Positions 21,210 to 32,335 of a stretch of 64,000 bases of DNA are shown in pieces. Within the stretch, counting starts at the first letter, position 1; the number at the start of each line of letters is the position of its first letter. The notes beneath the pieces were generated by a model. That model was given only the letters and a program-made list of their open reading frames with translations, did not search any database and was not told the DNA's origin. Source of the stretch: Undaria pinnatifida (lineage: Eukaryota; Sar; Phaeophyceae; Laminariales; Alariaceae). A program made the translations under genes and the position numbers. The stretch spans positions 5,408,477 through 5,472,476 of the forward strand of contig JABAKD010000021.1 in NCBI GenBank assembly GCA_012845835.1. Reading direction: 5' to 3'.

Positions 21210-23880
21210 GGATACGGACACCGAACCTGTTGCGCCTCAAGCGTTTGCGCAGAATGAAGATGATTCCTATGTGTACATTCGCATGCCGCGGGAGAACGTG
21301 GGGTCAGTGGATGCCGGACTCAGCGAGACGGTGCAGCACCACGTTTCCATTGAACGCCCGGCCACGCATTGCAACGCCAGCTCGTCAATCCGTTCCGGTG
21401 CAGCTGCCGGCACCCGCGTCGCAGCAGTGGATTGGTGATTTCAGCACCATTTCGTACGCGTGTGTCTCGGCCTAGCAGCTTGGTGAGTGTGGTGATACGA
21501 ACGTCGATGCGGTGGACAACGAACTGCTTCAGAAGGCCTCGTGTAGCTTTTCGGCGGGGGTCTTGAGGTTCCCGATTCATCCGCGGTTGTTGAGCGTTTT
21601 TGGATTATGGTGCAGAGATTACAGAATTGTCGGAGGATCTAGTGGAAATTCTGCGGGGACAGCCGGGGATGACGAAAACCACGTTAACGTAGACCTCTGT
21701 TTTAATGTTGATGCGCCACCGTGTCCGCTGCATATATCGATGTAAACTCTATGGAGATCAGTCCGGTATACGATGCCCTGCAACGTGCTCTCTGGGACGG
21801 CAACAGAGTTATCATCAGGCAGAAAGGTTGAAAGATAAACTTGACATCGACGTCATGGAGCAGCTCAAGGCAGCTGTACTGAAGGCAAACGAGGGTCAAA
21901 ATAACGCTAGGATGGAGCTTCCCCCTCGTGCTCTGCGGATGGAATCCAACGTTGGTGCTTCACGGAGCGCGGCGATAGCTGCCACGGCATTCGGGGCGGG
22001 AGGCGACGCGCCAGGTGACGTGGACGATGTCGTTATCCTGACGATGCTGTCCCAACGACCCACCATGTTCCAGGGTTCCCAGGTCGAGTCGCAGGGTCGT
22101 GTGGGCGCGTTGACGACAGCGATCGATGACGCTATTGGCCATGGTTTACCGCCGGAAAGTGTCAAGATTCTGCGCGATATTGGTTTTAGCGCGGACCTCG
22201 ATGTCGTCCGTCGGGCGCTGTTGGGCGATCCACATGCCCGCGACCAGACCTGCAGGGGGGGCCTGCTGTCGCGTTCGGTGACTCGGCGAGGAGATCCGGT
22301 ACGCGTGCACGTCAGCGTCAAGTATGCGCAGGTGCTTTTCGCTGGGAGCGATTTTTTTCCGAAAAAGGAGGTTGTGGTTGGTGTGCAGGCGGACGCTGCG
22401 GGGTGCGGACCCACACTAGATACGGCGTCGGAGGTGGCTTCGCTAGATTCACAAGGGGTGTACCAGGTGGGGGACCAAGGCCGCTGCATGATCTGGGTGC
22501 CGGCCGGAGCCAACTCTCTGGAGAAGCAACTACTGGTGTGTGCCCACCTGGAGGCGGCCGAACACCGTGGGGTCGATGCAAAGATGGCTCGGCTTCAGCG
22601 GAATGCGTATGGGAGGGCATGGCTGGTGATGTGTTGGGCACGACTCGACCATGCCTGTACTGTGCAGACACCATAGCCGATGCGTTAGTTCCTCTTACAC
22701 AGGAAGAGACCCCTCATGAGCGAGAGCAGAACATAGTTGTGCATTTCGATTTTCTCCACATGAGGGACAACACGGTGGATTCTGCAGTTGACGCTGCGGA
22801 AGCAGTTCACTCCGTGTGGTCATCCTCGAGGACGTGAGTGGACACACATGGTTTCGACCGTCTAGAGCGTGCACGGCGAACGGCACCGTGAAGAGCTCAT
22901 TCGCTGGTGTACCACGCATGGGAAGCCAATAATTTGCGCTAGAGACAACGCGACTCATTTTTTCAACCGGGTGATGCACGAGCTAGCGAAAGCACCGCGT
23001 GTTGAGCATCGATTTTAGGAGGTAAAGCGTGCGTGGGCCAACGGGACCGTCGAGCGCATGATGCGCGAAGTGATCCACGGGCCGAATGACATGCATAACG
23101 AGGGAGGGTGGCCACGCACCGAGCGGGTTGTGGCGCTAGCGGCCGTTCAATGGGCATCGAACACGGCCTAGCGGAAGAGGCTGCAGAAAGCCCCGTACCA
23201 CGTCGCGCTGAAGCATGAGCCGTGGACGGCCTTTGCTCTCTCATCGAGGGGAACGAAGAGTGTTTTCAGTTCTGCCCAGTCGACGAAAACAGGTTTCAAC
23301 GGCTGGTAGTTTCCTTCCTGGACACCCAAGTGAAACTCGTGGCAGGTGTTATGCAACGCATCGACGCTGATCTCGTCACCCCCGACCACGGCAAGACTCT
23401 GCCGAACTTCACGGTAGGCGATCACGTCCTGGTCGCTCGAGTTTTCAGGCAGAGCAACCACTGCATTGTCATGAACCCTTGGACTATGCCGTGGCATGTT
23501 GCCCACGACGACATAGACCACGTGTATGCGTTGCAGCACTTGGTGGTAGGCAAACTGTGCGACGTTCGTATAACGAAAATGCGATTTTTTGTTGATGACC
23601 AGGTCGAGCTTCCAGCGAATTCTTCAAGGTGTTCCAGCAATTGGAAACCCAGGCCGAGTACCACATTCGAAGCTTCTCGACTATCAAGCGGGGTGCAACC
23701 TGTGCCAAGGTCGTGGTCTAGGTGGCCTGGGAAGGACTGAAGAAGGCGGAGAACACCTGGGAGTCGGTGTCACGCGTGTTCCATAACGCACTGGCCGTGC
23801 TGTTAAACTAGCATAAGGCGCTGTGGCTGAAACTGGAGCAGACGCGCGCGCGCGTACAACAGTATGGGCTCCGTTTCTGA
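21210..23880 (+). pseudogene. Chromodomain Ty3/gypsy retrotransposon, internally deleted and frameshifted
   Basis: Blocks are in gypsy order. A gag/pre-RT part (ORF 21705-22676, with RRALLGDPHAR-like pre-RT linker near 22215) jumps directly to the post-RNase-H linker (GVYQVGDQGRCMIWVPAG, about 22455-22508), so RT and RNase H are missing. The integrase zinc finger follows (CAHLEAAEHRGVD then CLYCADT, in two frames). The integrase core keeps its three acidic residues: D in VVHFDFLHM (codon near 22748), D in CARDNATHF (near 22944) and E in NGTVERMMREV (near 23052). A GDHVLVARVFRQ block and a chromodomain-like VAWEGLKKAENTWESVSRVF (about 23725-23785) complete the C terminus. At least four frameshifts and several stops make it inactive. 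No LTR pair was found. Chromodomains usually target integration to heterochromatin. Confidence 0.8.
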
Positions 23881-23884
23881 TCAT

Positions 23885-24575
23885 ATTGTGGTGTTTGAGG
23901 GGTGGGGGTGGATTCTCAACAGCTGATTTCCTGTTTTTCTGAACTTTGTATTTTCAAGGTAATTTCAAGGTTTTCTGATATAGACTTTTACCGTGAGACG
24001 CTGATAGTGCCTGACGGAACCACAGCTGGCGGTTCATTGCCGAGGTTGCGGGTGTGTACACAACATATCCGGGGTCAATGATGCCGTTTAATTGTTCTGG
24101 GGAATACATGTTACGTGTTTGGTCTCGGTTTGGGCAAGCCGCATGTGCAATTGGGGGTGTGATGCATGTTGGGTGGTTTCTTGAAGATGCAATGGCTGCC
24201 GAAGAGTCCTTTTCCACCGTCAGTAGACATGGTAGATCTTTGATCGTGATCAAACTGGCCTTGATCACTACCGAACGTACGGGCATCTATGTTTATCAAG
24301 GCTACGCGGTCTGAGCCAACTTGTAGTTGGTGGCCGAGATGGATTTTGGGAGGATAATGTAGCGCTGTGGTGGTATCATTGATCCTTTTACTGTACATAG
24401 AGTGGCTTGATACAAATTGTCGGGGAATTCCACTCTCGGTGTTTGCGTTTCTAGTGAGCTCTCGAGAGATGGACGGGAAGGCCCGTCGCCGATGGCAAGG
24501 CACTTCCCCGTCTTACAACGAGCGGACTAATGAAAACTAGACAAACCACCTTGAGCCTACTAGGGGAAGTCCGTG
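23885..24575. other. No supportable gene; gypsy 3' flank
   Basis: The region presumably contains the element's 3' end, but no LTR boundary can be drawn. An 86-codon frame at 24054-24314 is not convincing. Confidence 0.3.
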
Positions 24576-24577
24576 GA

Positions 24578-24622
24578 GGTGATACCACTGAGCTGGCGGT
24601 CGCGAGTCGATCCAGTATCACC
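24578..24622 (+). other. tRNA-like stem-loop, probably a relic
   Basis: GGTGATAC at 24578-24585 pairs perfectly with GTATCACC at 24615-24622. The 29-nt loop contains GAGCTGGCGGTCGCGAGTCGATC-like bases that resemble a tRNA T-arm with one T missing from GTTCGATCC. There is no D-arm or anticodon arm, so it is not a functional tRNA. Confidence 0.3.
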
Positions 24623-24643
24623 GTTCCTTTCTCAGTGCCCCTA

Positions 24644-24891
24644 AGTCGTTCCACGGTAGCCCTCCCAACGATTATTTTACGAAATCGGTTTTGAAACCAG
24701 CTCCCGGTCGTCTCTCCTGAAATACCGTTCCCCTTGCCACCTTGACGTTATCGTTCGATATTCCTTTCCATACTAGAAAGTATATCACGTTGTGTGTGTT
24801 TCATGGCATCCTTCCTCCTGTCGAGCAGCCATGGAACGCACGTTAAAGAAAATCGCTGGCTTGGAGGGGGGAGGCTACCGTAGAATCAGTC
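24644..24891 (+). mobile_element. AGTCGTTC-family MITE, copy 1
   Basis: It begins AGTCGTTCCACGGTAGCC and ends GGCTACCGTAGAATCAGTC, an imperfect inverted repeat of about 19 bp. Internal landmarks shared with copies at 36396 and 56273 are GAAATCGGTTTTGAAACCAG, CTCCCGGTCGT, a CTTCCTC-TGTCGAG block, and GAAAATCGCTGG near the right end. 248 bp, non-coding. Confidence 0.7.
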
Positions 24892-25464
24892 CCTTTCTTA
24901 TCAGATACATGACAGTGTACAGCTTTCTGGTCGCGTTGACCAGGTTTTCAGGAGCGTAGCAGTCCTCGGTGCCTTCAACGGGGGTAACTCTCTATGTTTC
25001 CACGGACCGGCAGCGATGTTTCGCTGGTGACGCAGTCGCGGACGCCGTCCGACTAGAAATAAAAGCGGTGAGCGTCGAAAGGCTCAGAGCACCATGACCG
25101 GGGCTACGATAGGCGTAGCGCTTTTTACATGAAATAGTTTTGTGACTGACCCGCTCCCCACCTGACAAACTACCCAAGATCGTAACAATATCATCGGGGT
25201 TCACAACGTTACTCGATGTATATACCTAGGCCATGGATTTGCTCGTTTTGTGTTTTGCCAACATCTCAAGGTAAGGTTTTGGACGAGGTGCAGAAACCAT
25301 CAGGTCAGGGATTTTACATATTATATTGAATTGTAGGCACAACCCTATTACAGCATGCATCAATTGCTCGTATCGCGGCATCATTCTGACTCCTCCAGTA
25401 TCCTTTAGCATCAGCCGGGTCTATTGTTGAACTCATCAACACCGTATTTAGGCCTGGCGTTCGT

Positions 25465-26015
25465 GGGCAACCCATGGTCGATAGATAAGCAACCGACGGG
25501 TGATCCACGGGTTACGCACGGAGACCCCAGTGGTGACCCGCGGGGTACCTATGCGTGGCTAATGGGTGACCCACGATTAACGACGGGTAAGAAATGGGTG
25601 ACCCACGGGTGCAACATGCGTGGATCCTGTGTGGCGTACGCACGACCGACGGGTGACCCCTGCGCGCCCCGGGCAAACCATCGGCGTCCCATAGATACCA
25701 TGGATTTCCTATGTGCTATCCGTGACCACGGATGGGCTACCGGTCAGTGATCGCTGGGGGGGGCATGACTACCCCATGGGTTGTATGGGTGTGACCCATG
25801 GACGAGCCATGGCTGTGCTACGAGAGGTCCACGGACGACGCAAGGGTATTCCATGGGTCATGGGTCACACACGGGTAGCCGATTACTCAATAGTTTGGGT
25901 GGTCCACCGAAGACCTATGATCTGCGACGAAAACCTAGGCGTTGGCCCACGGAGAACCCATGGGCTACTATGCCTCTAAGTCGTGGGTAACCAAGGCCGA
26001 CTGATGGGTAAGATG
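25465..26015. repeat. GGGTGACCCACGGGT motif cluster
   Basis: For about 550 bp the sequence is dominated by irregularly spaced variants of GGGTGACCCACGG, ATGGGTGACCCAC, CCATGGGT and ACCCGTG, in both orientations. The core GGGTGACCC is near-palindromic, and NcoI-like CCATGG palindromes recur. Spacing is not regular, so this is not a simple tandem array. It ends where the pogo-like element starts. Open frames through it are composition artefacts. Confidence 0.6.
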
Positions 26016-26286
26016 CGTATGGTACAGTACTGGGCCCGCTATAGTGCAGGGGTGTGTATAAAGATTTTACCTGCACTATAGAGGGTACCTGCAATACTCA
26101 TAAGAGTGCCTCAATGGTGCAGTTTCGGCATTATTGAGGTTTTGAATATCCCTCAAAAGCGCAGGATGAGGCACTCTTTGACTTAATGGTGTGGCGTTCA
26201 CTATTTGCGGGTGTAACAGCGTACGAAATGGATCGAAATTGTGTATCAATAGTGGACGGAGCTAACTCTCAGTCCTGGTTGCCTTC

Positions 26287-26715
26287 CTTCGATGTTGCAA
26301 GAGAGAAAAAGACAAAACATAAAAATAAACATTACAGGAAGCGCACTGCAAACAAACGAGCAACCGTGTACTTCTGCCCCCGCCCTCATTACGTGGTGAC
26401 AAAAAATCTCTTATGTCTGCCTGGCGCACCCGCTTCGATATTGCAAGAAAAAAACAAGCGTAAACAAACCAAGACAAGCACGACAAGAAGCGCACCGCAA
26501 GAAAAACGAAAACCCATGTGCCCCTCGCCCTCACTACGTCGCCACAAACTTCCTCATGTCTGCCTAGCGCACCCGCTTCGATGTTGCAAGAAGAAAACAA
26601 AAACAAACAAGAAAAACACACGGGAAGCTCACAGCATGAAAAATATAACAACCATGTAGCCCCCTCGCCCTCACTATGTCTCGACAAACTCTCTCATGTC
26701 TGCCTGGCTCACCCG
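26287..26715. repeat. Three tandem ~143-bp units inside the pogo-like element
   Basis: Units start at about 26287, 26433 and 26576, each with CTTCGATGTTGCAAGA or a near variant. Each continues with an A-rich stretch (AAAACAAACAAGAAAA type), then CCCTCGCCCTCACTA and TCTCATGTCTGCCTGG, then CGCACCCG or CTCACCCG. The unit length drifts from 146 to about 140 bp. The last half-unit runs into the minus-strand coding remnant, so the repeat may have grown by duplicating the 3' end of the coding region. Confidence 0.75.
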
Positions 26716-27250
26716 TTTAACGGAATGCGCTGCGATCATCGTCTTTTTTGCTCTAGTTAGGTAGAAAGCCGCGTCTCTGTCGCCACTCTCCTCTGCTGCC
26801 GCTTCGAGGACGCTGACGTGAGACGACACCTCATCATAAGCCGGTGGAGCACGACGCTCGCGCCCCGTGTTATCATCGCCACTGCCGTCCTCCTCTTCGC
26901 CCTTCTCCTCGCGGCGGGAACATACATGCGTTCCAGACAGCAGTGCCGCCATTTCGTCCACCGCATCCAGTCGAAGCGCCTACACCACCTCAACGTCAGG
27001 GTCCCGCCCCAGCACCCTCTAATGGTGTCGCTTTGCGCTTTCCAGCCTTGACAACGCACGTGCTGCAGATGCGCTTCGTTGCGTGGTCGTCAAACATGCT
27101 GCCGAAATTACCGTGGAGCCGCCCGCCACATCCTCTGTGACAGACGTGGCCACGATGGGCTTGCGGCGTTCTGTCTTGTTGATGGCACAGTTCACCGGCC
27201 GCACAACACGTGGTGCGCCTCTGCGCTGCGTAGAGCTCTTCGGGTCTGCA
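26674..27250 (-). pseudogene. Decayed coding remnant in pogo-like element, Cys/His cluster
   Basis: On the minus strand, one frame reads HVCHRGCGGRLHGNFGSMF ... RICSTCVVKAGKRK (about 27150-27035). This is a Cys/His cluster of the C-x-x-x-C ... C-x-x-C kind that could bind zinc. After a frame change and one stop (near 27000) an acidic, Glu/Asp-rich tail follows, from LDAVDEMAALLSGTH (about 26972) to RVSQADMREFVET and a stop at 26674. It looks like the C-terminal part of a transposase, whose catalytic part has been deleted. I do not recognise the exact family. The element context is the main support. Confidence 0.45.
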
Positions 27251-27489
27251 GCAGCACGTGTACCCTCGTTTCTGTGTTACGCCTGTCCGCTGTTTGTCTA
27301 TCCGTGTGCGCTCCAGCCCGCACTATTGCAAGGCACCGCGGTGCCTAGGCTGCACTATAGCGGGATCTGTCTCAATAGTGCAGGCCCTGCACTATTGAGG
27401 GCGCTGTCTGTGTCCAACGATTTTACATGCACTATACCGGGTACCTGCACTATTCAACCTGCACTATAGAGGACACAGTACTGTATAAA

Positions 27490-30400
27490 AGATATGTTTT
27501 CCTTACCGTGCCTTGACCCGAGGCAAATGTTAAAAATGAGCCCTGTCGAACTCTGCTGGCGGAACGGACAGGCCCGATTGGTATGCCCACGGCTATACAC
27601 TGAAACGGGAGTGGTTCGAACAAATCTCAAAGCAATGTCACACCGACCCACAAACCCACCCGCCACAAACACACGCATGATAGTTGTAGACACCGTCGGG
27701 AATCACACTACCCCGAGCAATGCAAAGGGATCGTCTGTGTCACCGACGGTTGCCCAAACGGTTTTGCCATATGCTCACACGCACACAGGTTGTCCGCAAC
27801 ATCGCAACCAATCCCCACCCAGAGCAACGCCGAGAGGTCGGCGGCGGGGAACGTCATGCTGCACCTGGTCGGCCTAGCAGCTTCTAGCATCGACCGCAGT
27901 AGAAGCAAAGATAGTCAACACGACCAACACACGACGTTAATCGGTCAAGAAAAAATATTTCGAACGACATACAACTGGCGGCCTTTGGCGGGAAAGTGGT
28001 ATCTGGCAGCTGCAGCTTCCGATCCTCAGTGACGCTGCTTCGAAGCTTGCCACCATCTATGCGGGTAAGAGGAGGGGTCCTATAACTTTCCCCATGAGTT
28101 TGCGTTTGTGTTGAGAGTATTGCCTTCTTGGGCAGAGAACGCCTCAATCATATTTATACGGGGTGTACTCTATTTCAACGCGCGTGCGCGATGAGGTTAC
28201 GAGCTCCACCGGCGCCTGTTCTCCGGCTCACTGAAACACTCAATTGGGGTAGTCCTGTTGCTCTTTGTTTTCTCGTCAAAATATTCTAAGCAAAGCTTCA
28301 ATCCCGCTTTTATTTACGTCAATTGCGTACTAGCTTCACTGTTACGTCTGCGCGGGTGTTGATATGTAAATTGAATATTGTACATAAATGTACTCGTATC
28401 TATGTCCCGGTCCAAGTAAGGCCCAACCGTGCTAAATGCGGTCACTGCCGTACGGTAAGCGAAGGCCTCAAAAACGTCGCGTCGAATTTTACAGGGCCGA
28501 CTGTTTACGCTTGCCGTTCCCAACACGTTTTGCACAGTAGTATATTCGTGTGATAAATACCAGTGCAAAACATATATACGCTGTAGTTCGTCAGTACGTC
28601 CGGCCTGCCTTCAAGGCTCTGTCGCGCCCGCGCTCAAAGGTCGCTTCCGTTTGTGCGCTCAGGTGTCGAACTCGCCTAGTTTGGGCAGATTTCTCAAGTA
28701 AACCTGGCACGCACACAAGTTCGCTATTATCTCTCACTGCTTCTCTCATGGTCCGGTCTACTCGGTACCGTGCGCCAGGCATTGACGAGGGCACGCGTGT
28801 CTGCGCGGGTCCCCAAACAGTATTGATAGACATCAGATGAAATATGTGGGTGTTACCGGAAATGGAACAACAACCACAACATATGTGGTGCCAGCAATCC
28901 AGCAGATACATTGGTTTTCCGTTCTTACAGCGGTGTTATCTAATGTTTTATACTCCTTAGAGTGCGATTGTTGGTTCGTGGTGTTCGGGTTCCTTTTGTT
29001 CCTCGGCAGCGATTTGCCTCTGGCTTTAGACCAACCGCGTAATATTGATATATTGTCGCGATACGTTCCTCCAAGATTACCAACGGTAATGTAAAATTGG
29101 AGGGGCATCACCGGCCGTAACAACACCACCAATGTCAACAAAAAACGTGTTGTTTCATCTGTTTTATATCAGGAGAAGGGTGGCGATGGCCACTGCTCCA
29201 TTACATACGTCTTCTTGATACCGACGCGTCAGCCCATTCGGGACTCAAGGTCCTCCATAAACGCCACGAGATTGCTGCGTCAATGCCTGTGTGTGTCGGA
29301 CCAGAGATTTAGAGGATAACAAATGCTGTTGCTCTTTGAAAATGAAAGGTCGGTGTCTATTGTAATGGCAATCTCCCTCATCGTGCAACAACCGATGGAA
29401 ACCATTCTAGAGGAGCGCTGCTGTGCAAACTTGTGGTGTTTTTTGCAATGCCTTGGTGCGTCATTACAGGGAATTCTTGAGGTGAGATACCTGTCGCGTT
29501 ATGATAAGGTAGCTGCCAAACAGTGCCTAGGTATAGTTGCGTTGGTTATTGAAGAAACCCCGTCAAGCGTATGATGTCGGACGCCGTTTAGAATGGTAAT
29601 AGCGGCAACCACCGTTTCAATGCTCAGCGCTCTCGTAAACACCCGTATGTGATGACGCATGATGAGCGTCGGCCACGACGTCAGGGGGGCATCACTTCTG
29701 GCGCCTTGGTTCTTAGCGGTTCAGAGTCAAGCGGGCGAACGACCACCTGCGCGCTTTTCTGTTTTTCTACATGCACCCCCATGAAATAGTTCGGTCAACA
29801 GCTCTAACACGTCATGGTGTTAGTCATCATGGGAGTGAGGCATCGAGCCAATCGCACAGGTCGCCCCCAGTTAGGAGAGAAAATAGTACAACCCCGCTAC
29901 CGTAGCCCCCCGACTGAAACATTATATACCAATATGAAGGTTGGCCTCGGTTGGCACCGGCGCTGTAAACCATTTTTTGTATATTGGGGTTGGCGCTGGT
30001 TGGCAACGGCGCCGTAAAACATGCCAACCACAGCGTGAGCTAGGTAACCAGGCAACCCTCTGTTGTTGTTGTTGTTTGGCGGTCACAATGATGGTTGTCG
30101 AGTTAGACCATATTGTGCGGGGTGGGGAGGCCTAACTCCGCTCATGGGGAATGATCGCACCACGTAATATGAATACGGCAAGTCACTCACGAGGCAGTTA
30201 TATAGTAATAACCATTGATGTCCCCGCAGTGGCCACACCCGAAAACAAATAACTCATCGGCGACGTCATCCGTAAGCAAGAAAGTAGGCACAAGGTGCCG
30301 AAGTCCGTCTTACGAGCGGTTCTTGGAAGGATGCAGTTCACGCTTCATGCGACTCGCCAAACAATTCACAGTTTTTCGCGCTTGGTACAAGCAACGGCTG

Positions 30401-30510
30401 CCGAGTTGGTGAAAACCTAACGCGCTGCGTCCCGGCATAGCAGGGGTGCGAGGGTCTACAGCCATACGACTACGGCCATGCACAAACTGAGTACACCCCC
30501 CCCCCTGTCT
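27490..30510. other. About 3 kb without a supportable gene
   Basis: Nothing is convincing on either strand. There is a direct duplication of about 37 bp (29941-29977 and 29990-30026, GGTTGGC...GGCGC-GTAAA). An 83-codon frame at 29323-29574 (MLLLFENERSVSIV...) and an 85-codon frame at 28837-29094 are of normal composition but unrecognised. Confidence 0.35.
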
Positions 30511-30584
30511 CGACTTGGGTGTTTCAGGGAAGACAAACTTATTTATGATTTTTTTTTCCTCGGTTAAACTACGCCGCCGCCCCT

Positions 30585-31258
30585 TTGTGCCGTTAACATG
30601 TTCCAGCATGAGTGCCGGGCACGAGGCGAACCGCTCTGCGGTGGGGCTCAACAAATCCGTAAGTCTCACGATCGATGCGCATAACGACAGCTCGTCGCTG
30701 GTCAAGTGCATGCACCTAGAGATCGTGCAGGTGTACACGTGCAACGCTCAAGGCCATCACCGAATGAAATATCGTACCGTCGCATCCATAGAAGTGCCTG
30801 GGTCACTGCCGGGGGACGTGCAACGGCCGGTGGACGGGCTACCCTGCCCGCGCGAAACTGCAGTGCAGCGGAAGATGCTGCCCGGACGTATCTCCAGGAG
30901 CTCCTTTCCACTGGAACCGGAACACGATGCGATATATTCGTCCCTAGCGTTTTGTGCCTTCACCCTGCAAACGGACGGATCAAGGTCCGGCACTGACTGA
31001 GCGTGCACCTCATACCTCCTACCTTCATCACCTCCCCTAGTCTCTAGTTTCTTTATGCCACTCCGCGTGCATGGAACTAAGGTAGTGGTGGAACCGTCGC
31101 CCAAGGTAAAACCAGAAGGCCTGTCGTCTTCAGGAGCGACGCCGTACGCTGCCGTGGAGGGACGGGGGGCTGGCAAGGAACTTGGAGCCACGGTGTCCTT
31201 ATCGCAAAGCGCGTTCGCAATGGACTTCAGCGATGACTTTCCCACCTGTCGGCAATAA
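30585..31258 (+). pseudogene. Possible arrestin-like domain remnant, frameshifted
   Basis: One frame (about 30605-30795) reads VGLNKSVSLTIDAHNDSSS then VKCMHLEIVQVY and a MKYRTVASIEVPG strand. This alternates beta-strand-like segments in the way arrestin C domains do. After a frame change, LLSTGTGTRCDIFVPS and ANGRIKVRH follow (about 30897-30995). A third frame gives MPLRVHGTKVVVEPSP (31055 onward), matching the final strand of such a fold, then a polar tail to a TAA at 31258. At least two frame changes and a stop separate the parts, so either introns are missed or it is a pseudogene. Arrestin-type proteins act as trafficking adaptors. The call is fold-pattern based and weak. Confidence 0.3.
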
Positions 31259-31259
31259 C

Positions 31260-31790
31260 AAAGGGCTAGTATCATCCTTAGAAAAATCGAGAGTTTAACA
31301 ACAAAAGGACTATCGCATGGTACTGCGTTTGCCGGTCGCGCGCCCTTGCAGCGGAATAGCCAAGAGACGTCCAGAGGTCCTACGTACTCGATCGAAATGT
31401 GCGGTTTAGTATGCGGTAATACAAGGTACGAGCTATGTCGGGAGTGTAGGCGAAAGGTAGATGTCTGCTGTATTCGTTTGCGGGAGATGGCGATGTAACA
31501 GAGGGTCTTTCCAAATTGCGAGCAGAGCGAACGTAGGGGCGTCGTGGCCGAGTTGATGCGGTCAGGAGGGGGGAACAGGCGATACAACAACTACTTGACG
31601 CGAACAAGGGCTCGGAGTGCAATGCTCAGCAACAACCTGTGCCGATTAATAGGTGAAAATGAAAAGTGCTTGATTCATTTAAGAGCGGGGGGCGGAACGT
31701 ACAGCCACATATGTATTTAGTCGATTTATGGTTGGCAATGGTAAGTACAAAAAAATGAAACTACTACGATGTATACGTACCCTAATTGGG
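31260..31790. other. No supportable gene
   Basis: The 277-codon minus-strand frame spanning 31590-30757 is mostly antisense to the arrestin-like remnant and is not trusted. Nothing else is seen. Confidence 0.35.
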
Positions 31791-31799
31791 TGGTGCAAG

Positions 31800-32130
31800 G
31801 TTCAAGGTTATAGCAAAGGGATTTTAATGCCCATTCGTGAAGACCCTCTTGTCGACTGTACGAGGCGTACGATGTGTCTCTTTAACCGTCAGGGAGTTTG
31901 TGGGGATGACAGGGATGTCTCACCCGAAGCACATTATATGGACCTCGTTGGATCCCCACTAACTCATCTTTACATCTTGATATATACCTGTGTCCTTCTA
32001 TGTTCTACTTTGGATCTACATGTACCCCTTCCGTACGGCCGTCATGAGAACCCACCCGTGAACCCACCCCGACCCGAGAACCTACCAGTGGTGCATCTTA
32101 TCAGGTTTGAATGCTCCAATGGTAGGTGTT
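31800..32130 (+). repeat. Dispersed repeat (GAACCCACCCGTGAA family), copy 1
   Basis: It shares an ordered set of words with 49790-49915 and 51740-52030. These are GTACGAGGCGTACGA, AACCGTCAGGGAGTTTGTG, ACACATTATAT-type, TCCCCACTAA, ACATGTACCCCTTCCGT, GAGAACCCACCCGTGAA and ACCTACCAGTGGTG. No coding capacity and no inverted ends were seen. Family unknown. Confidence 0.65.
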
Positions 32131-32335
32131 CGGGTCGGAGTAGGTTCACACGAGGGCACTAGTGATGTACAAGCGGAGAAAGAGCATTGTGTATATTATC
32201 GTCGCCCCGTGGGAGCTCGTAGACAAGTGCCGCAGTCAAAGCACCACACACTGGAAATTCAAAGAGCACGCGCTCTAACGAAGACACCGATCGGTACGGG
32301 ACGGTAGCCGTTTAGCCCGCTGCAGGTGGAAATTG

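Larger units (their letters stand above)
26025..27483 (-). mobile_element. Tc1/mariner (pogo-like) element with TA duplications, decayed
   Basis: TA at 26023-26024 and TA at 27484-27485 flank 26-bp inverted repeats that match at 23 of 26 positions. Both begin CAGTACTG and end CTATAGTGCAGG. Subterminal TGCACTAT/ATAGTGCA words recur near both ends (for example 26070, 27349-27470). The interior holds a three-unit tandem repeat and, on the minus strand, decayed coding sequence. Flanking TA and a CAGT start are typical of Tc1/mariner, including the pogo branch. The transposase core is not visible, so this is a non-autonomous or dead copy. Confidence 0.75.

Noticed and set aside
21896-22513. 205-codon minus-strand open frame
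   Set aside because: Antisense to the gypsy gag/pre-integrase frame, with Pro/Arg/Ser-rich composition.
19750-24480. LTR pair for the gypsy element
   Set aside because: I compared the two flanks for shared words and found no convincing repeat. Boundaries cannot be given.
24578-24622. tRNA gene
   Set aside because: Only an acceptor-like stem and part of a T-arm exist. At 45 nt it lacks the D and anticodon arms.
30757-31590. 277-codon minus-strand open frame
   Set aside because: Mostly antisense to the arrestin-like remnant, without recognisable motifs. Length alone is not enough in this base composition.
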